Shown: one piece after another, positions 5,219-6,814 of the stretch
Numbering within the stretch: the first letter of the stretch is position 1
Layout of the letters: each line of letters starts with the position of its first letter
Source of the DNA: Clostridiaceae bacterium
Lineage (GTDB): Bacteria; Bacillota_A; Clostridia; Clostridiales; Clostridiaceae
Length of the DNA stretch: 6,814 nt
Direction: 5' to 3'
Assembly: GCA_029256485.1 (NCBI GenBank)
Contig: JAQSXU010000175.1
Location: 1-6,814 of the forward strand
The notes under the pieces: generated by a model
What the model was told of the DNA's origin: nothing
The model's database searches: none
The model's input: the letters and a program-made list of their open reading frames with translations, nothing else
Position numbers and translations under genes: made by a program

Positions 5219-6814
5219 GTGAAAAAAATAAGGATTAGGGGACTAAAAGGGAAACTAATTTTAAACTTTTCTATTTTAATTTTAGTATCATCAATAGCAT
5301 TAGGGTATATTTCTATTCAAAAATCTAGTGAGATTGTAACTCAAGAATCAGAAGAAGCACTAGGCTTATTGACTATAGATGCTTCTAAATTAACTGAAAG
5401 CAGAATTGAGACACAATTAAAAACTTTAGAAATAATATCAAAAATACACAATATAGACACAATGAATTGGGATTTACAACAACCTATTTTGCAAGAACAA
5501 TTAAAGAACACAAATTTTCTTGATATGGCAGTAGTGTTACCTGATGGGACTGCATATTATACAGATGGAACTGTCAGTGAGTTAGCAGACAGGGATTATG
5601 TGAAAAAGGCCTTAAATGGCGAAAATAATGTGTCAGACTTATTGATCAGCAAGGTAACAAATGGTATTGTTTTAATGTATGCTGTACCTATTGAAAAAGA
5701 TGGTATGGTCATCGGTGCATTAATTGGACGAAGAGATGGCAATGCACTTAGCGAGATTACTGATGACACAGGTTACGGTGAAAGTGGATATGGATATATT
5801 ATAAATAATGACGGAACGGTTGTAGCACATCCTGACAGAGAAAAAGTAATGAATCAATTTAATCCAATAGAAGACTCTAACACTGATGAAAGTCTAAAGT
5901 CACTGGCAACTTTATTTGAAAAAGTTATATCAGAAAAAACAGGTACAAGTGTCTATTCATTTCAAGGAAATGATTTATATGCAGGATATGCACCAATTGA
6001 AGGTACGAATTGGAATTTTATTATAACGGCTAATCAGGATGAAGTATTGTCTTCAATTCCACAATTAGAAAGCATTATAATGAACTTTATGATCATTATT
6101 CTAATCATTAGTATTATTATTGCTTTTTTAATTGGAAGTTCAATTGCTAACCCGATACTTAAAGCAGTTCAAATGTCTCAGAAAATTTCAAATCTTGATA
6201 TAACAGAAAATGTTCCTGAAAAGTATTTAAAGAAAAAAGATGAGATTGGTGATTTAGCAAAATCAATGCAGAAAATTATTGATAGTCTTAGGGAGATTAT
6301 TAATGAAATTATTAACACCTCTGAGCAGGTATTGGCTGCCTCTGAAGAATTAACTGCTGCTTCTCAGCAATCAGCAACTGCAGCAGGGCAAATCTCACAA
6401 ACTGTAGAAGAAATTTCAATAGGTGCCGCAAATCAGGCGCAAAATACGGAAGAGGGTTCTTCTAAGGCATATTCATTGGGACAGATTATTGAAGAAGATC
6501 AAGTTTATATGAAAAATTTAAATGTTGGTTCAAATAAGGTAATGGAAGTTGTTACTGAAGGGCTAAAGGAAATTGATAATTTATATAAAATTACTGAAGA
6601 AAGCAATGTTGCAACAAATGAAATCAAGGAAGTAATTCTGAAGACTAATGAAAGTTCAAATAAAATTGGACAAGCAAGCAATATAATTACTAGTATTGCG
6701 CAACAAACAAATCTATTAGCCTTGAATGCTACTATTGAAGCAGCAAGGGCTGGAAATGCCGGAAGAGGGTTTGCAGTAGTTGCAGAAGAAATAAAAAACC
6801 TTGCACAACAATCG
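5219..6814 (+). CDS. methyl-accepting chemotaxis protein (dCache-HAMP-MCP signal), 3' end missing
   Basis: The frame is open from GTG 5219 to the last base (532 codons). GTG is chosen because AGAGGAGG (5204-5211) stands seven bases upstream and no other start precedes the first membrane helix. Order: a basic N-terminus, TM1 (about residues 12-32), an extracellular sensor (about 33-280) resembling a double-Cache domain ([47 protein letters not shown]), TM2 (about 286-307), HAMP (about 308-360, with [13 protein letters not shown]), then the start of the cytoplasmic coiled coil. The hairpin tip [20 protein letters not shown] is clear at about 493-512, so the window ends just past the CheA/CheW contact region. 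The product is an inner-membrane receptor that steers the CheA kinase. The sensor lacks the R-x-W-Y motif typical of amino-acid-binding dCache domains, so the ligand is unknown. The Glu usual in the AGE-x-GRGF tip is Asn513 here. The gene is monocistronic as far as seen. Confidence 0.93.
   Translation, partial: MKKIRIRGLKGKLILNFSILILVSSIALGYISIQKSSEIVTQESEEALGLLTIDASKLTESRIETQLKTLEIISKIHNIDTMNWDLQQPILQEQLKNTNFLDMAVVLPDGTAYYTDGTVSELADRDYVKKALNGENNVSDLLISKVTNGIVLMYAVPIEKDGMVIGALIGRRDGNALSEITDDTGYGESGYGYIINNDGTVVAHPDREKVMNQFNPIEDSNTDESLKSLATLFEKVISEKTGTSVYSFQGNDLYAGYAPIEGTNWNFIITANQDEVLSSIPQLESIIMNFMIIILIISIIIAFLIGSSIANPILKAVQMSQKISNLDITENVPEKYLKKKDEIGDLAKSMQKIIDSLREIINEIINTSEQVLAASEELTAASQQSATAAGQISQTVEEISIGAANQAQNTEEGSSKAYSLGQIIEEDQVYMKNLNVGSNKVMEVVTEGLKEIDNLYKITEESNVATNEIKEVILKTNESSNKIGQASNIITSIAQQTNLLALNATIEAARAGNAGRGFAVVAEEIKNLAQQS

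Noticed and set aside
3577..6814. Glutaminase and MCP as a functional pair
   Set aside because: A strong terminator, 650 bases of non-coding DNA and a separate promoter divide them. The sensor domain lacks the amino-acid-binding motif, so nothing supports glutamine or glutamate sensing.

Overview
The window is AT-rich. Its strong purine-rich ribosome binding sites (AGAGGAGG, AAGGGGGAG, AGAAGAGG), T-rich intrinsic terminators and gene content point to a low-GC Gram-positive, most likely a clostridial (Lachnospiraceae or Clostridium-like) genome. This assignment is an inference from style and family resemblance, not a database result. Every recognisable gene lies on the + strand.

Layout. Positions 1-90 hold the coiled-coil tail of an upstream gene, followed by a weak terminator-like hairpin (151-170). 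Next is a P-loop kinase-like gene (192-1003) broken near base 851: the N-terminal 219 or so residues are in one frame and the last 51 continue cleanly in the -1 frame. A leader with a promoter and a 13-bp direct repeat (1004-1064) precedes a complete GNAT acetyltransferase gene (1142-1927). A small alpha/beta hydrolase gene follows (2030-2716). Positions 2717-3509 are a decay zone: a broken small ORF (2760-2898), a hairpin at 2977-2992, an intrinsic terminator (3034-3080), and the C-terminal remnant of an M32 (Taq-type) carboxypeptidase (3254-3509). An intact glutaminase gene, glsA (3577-4491), is closed by a strong terminator (4536-4568). After about 650 bases without a clear gene, holding a promoter and a long, possibly structured leader, a methyl-accepting chemotaxis protein (MCP) gene starts at a GTG (5219) and runs off the end of the window.

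The genes do not form an obvious pathway. Spacing, separate ribosome binding sites and intervening terminators suggest mostly independent transcription units. At least two, probably three, genes are broken, so this looks like an accessory or eroding chromosomal segment. I see no CRISPR array, tRNA, rRNA, transposase or recognisable defence system. The points most worth a second look are the long leader of the MCP gene (small ORF, alternative stems), the single-base frameshift in the kinase-like gene, and the carboxypeptidase remnant.
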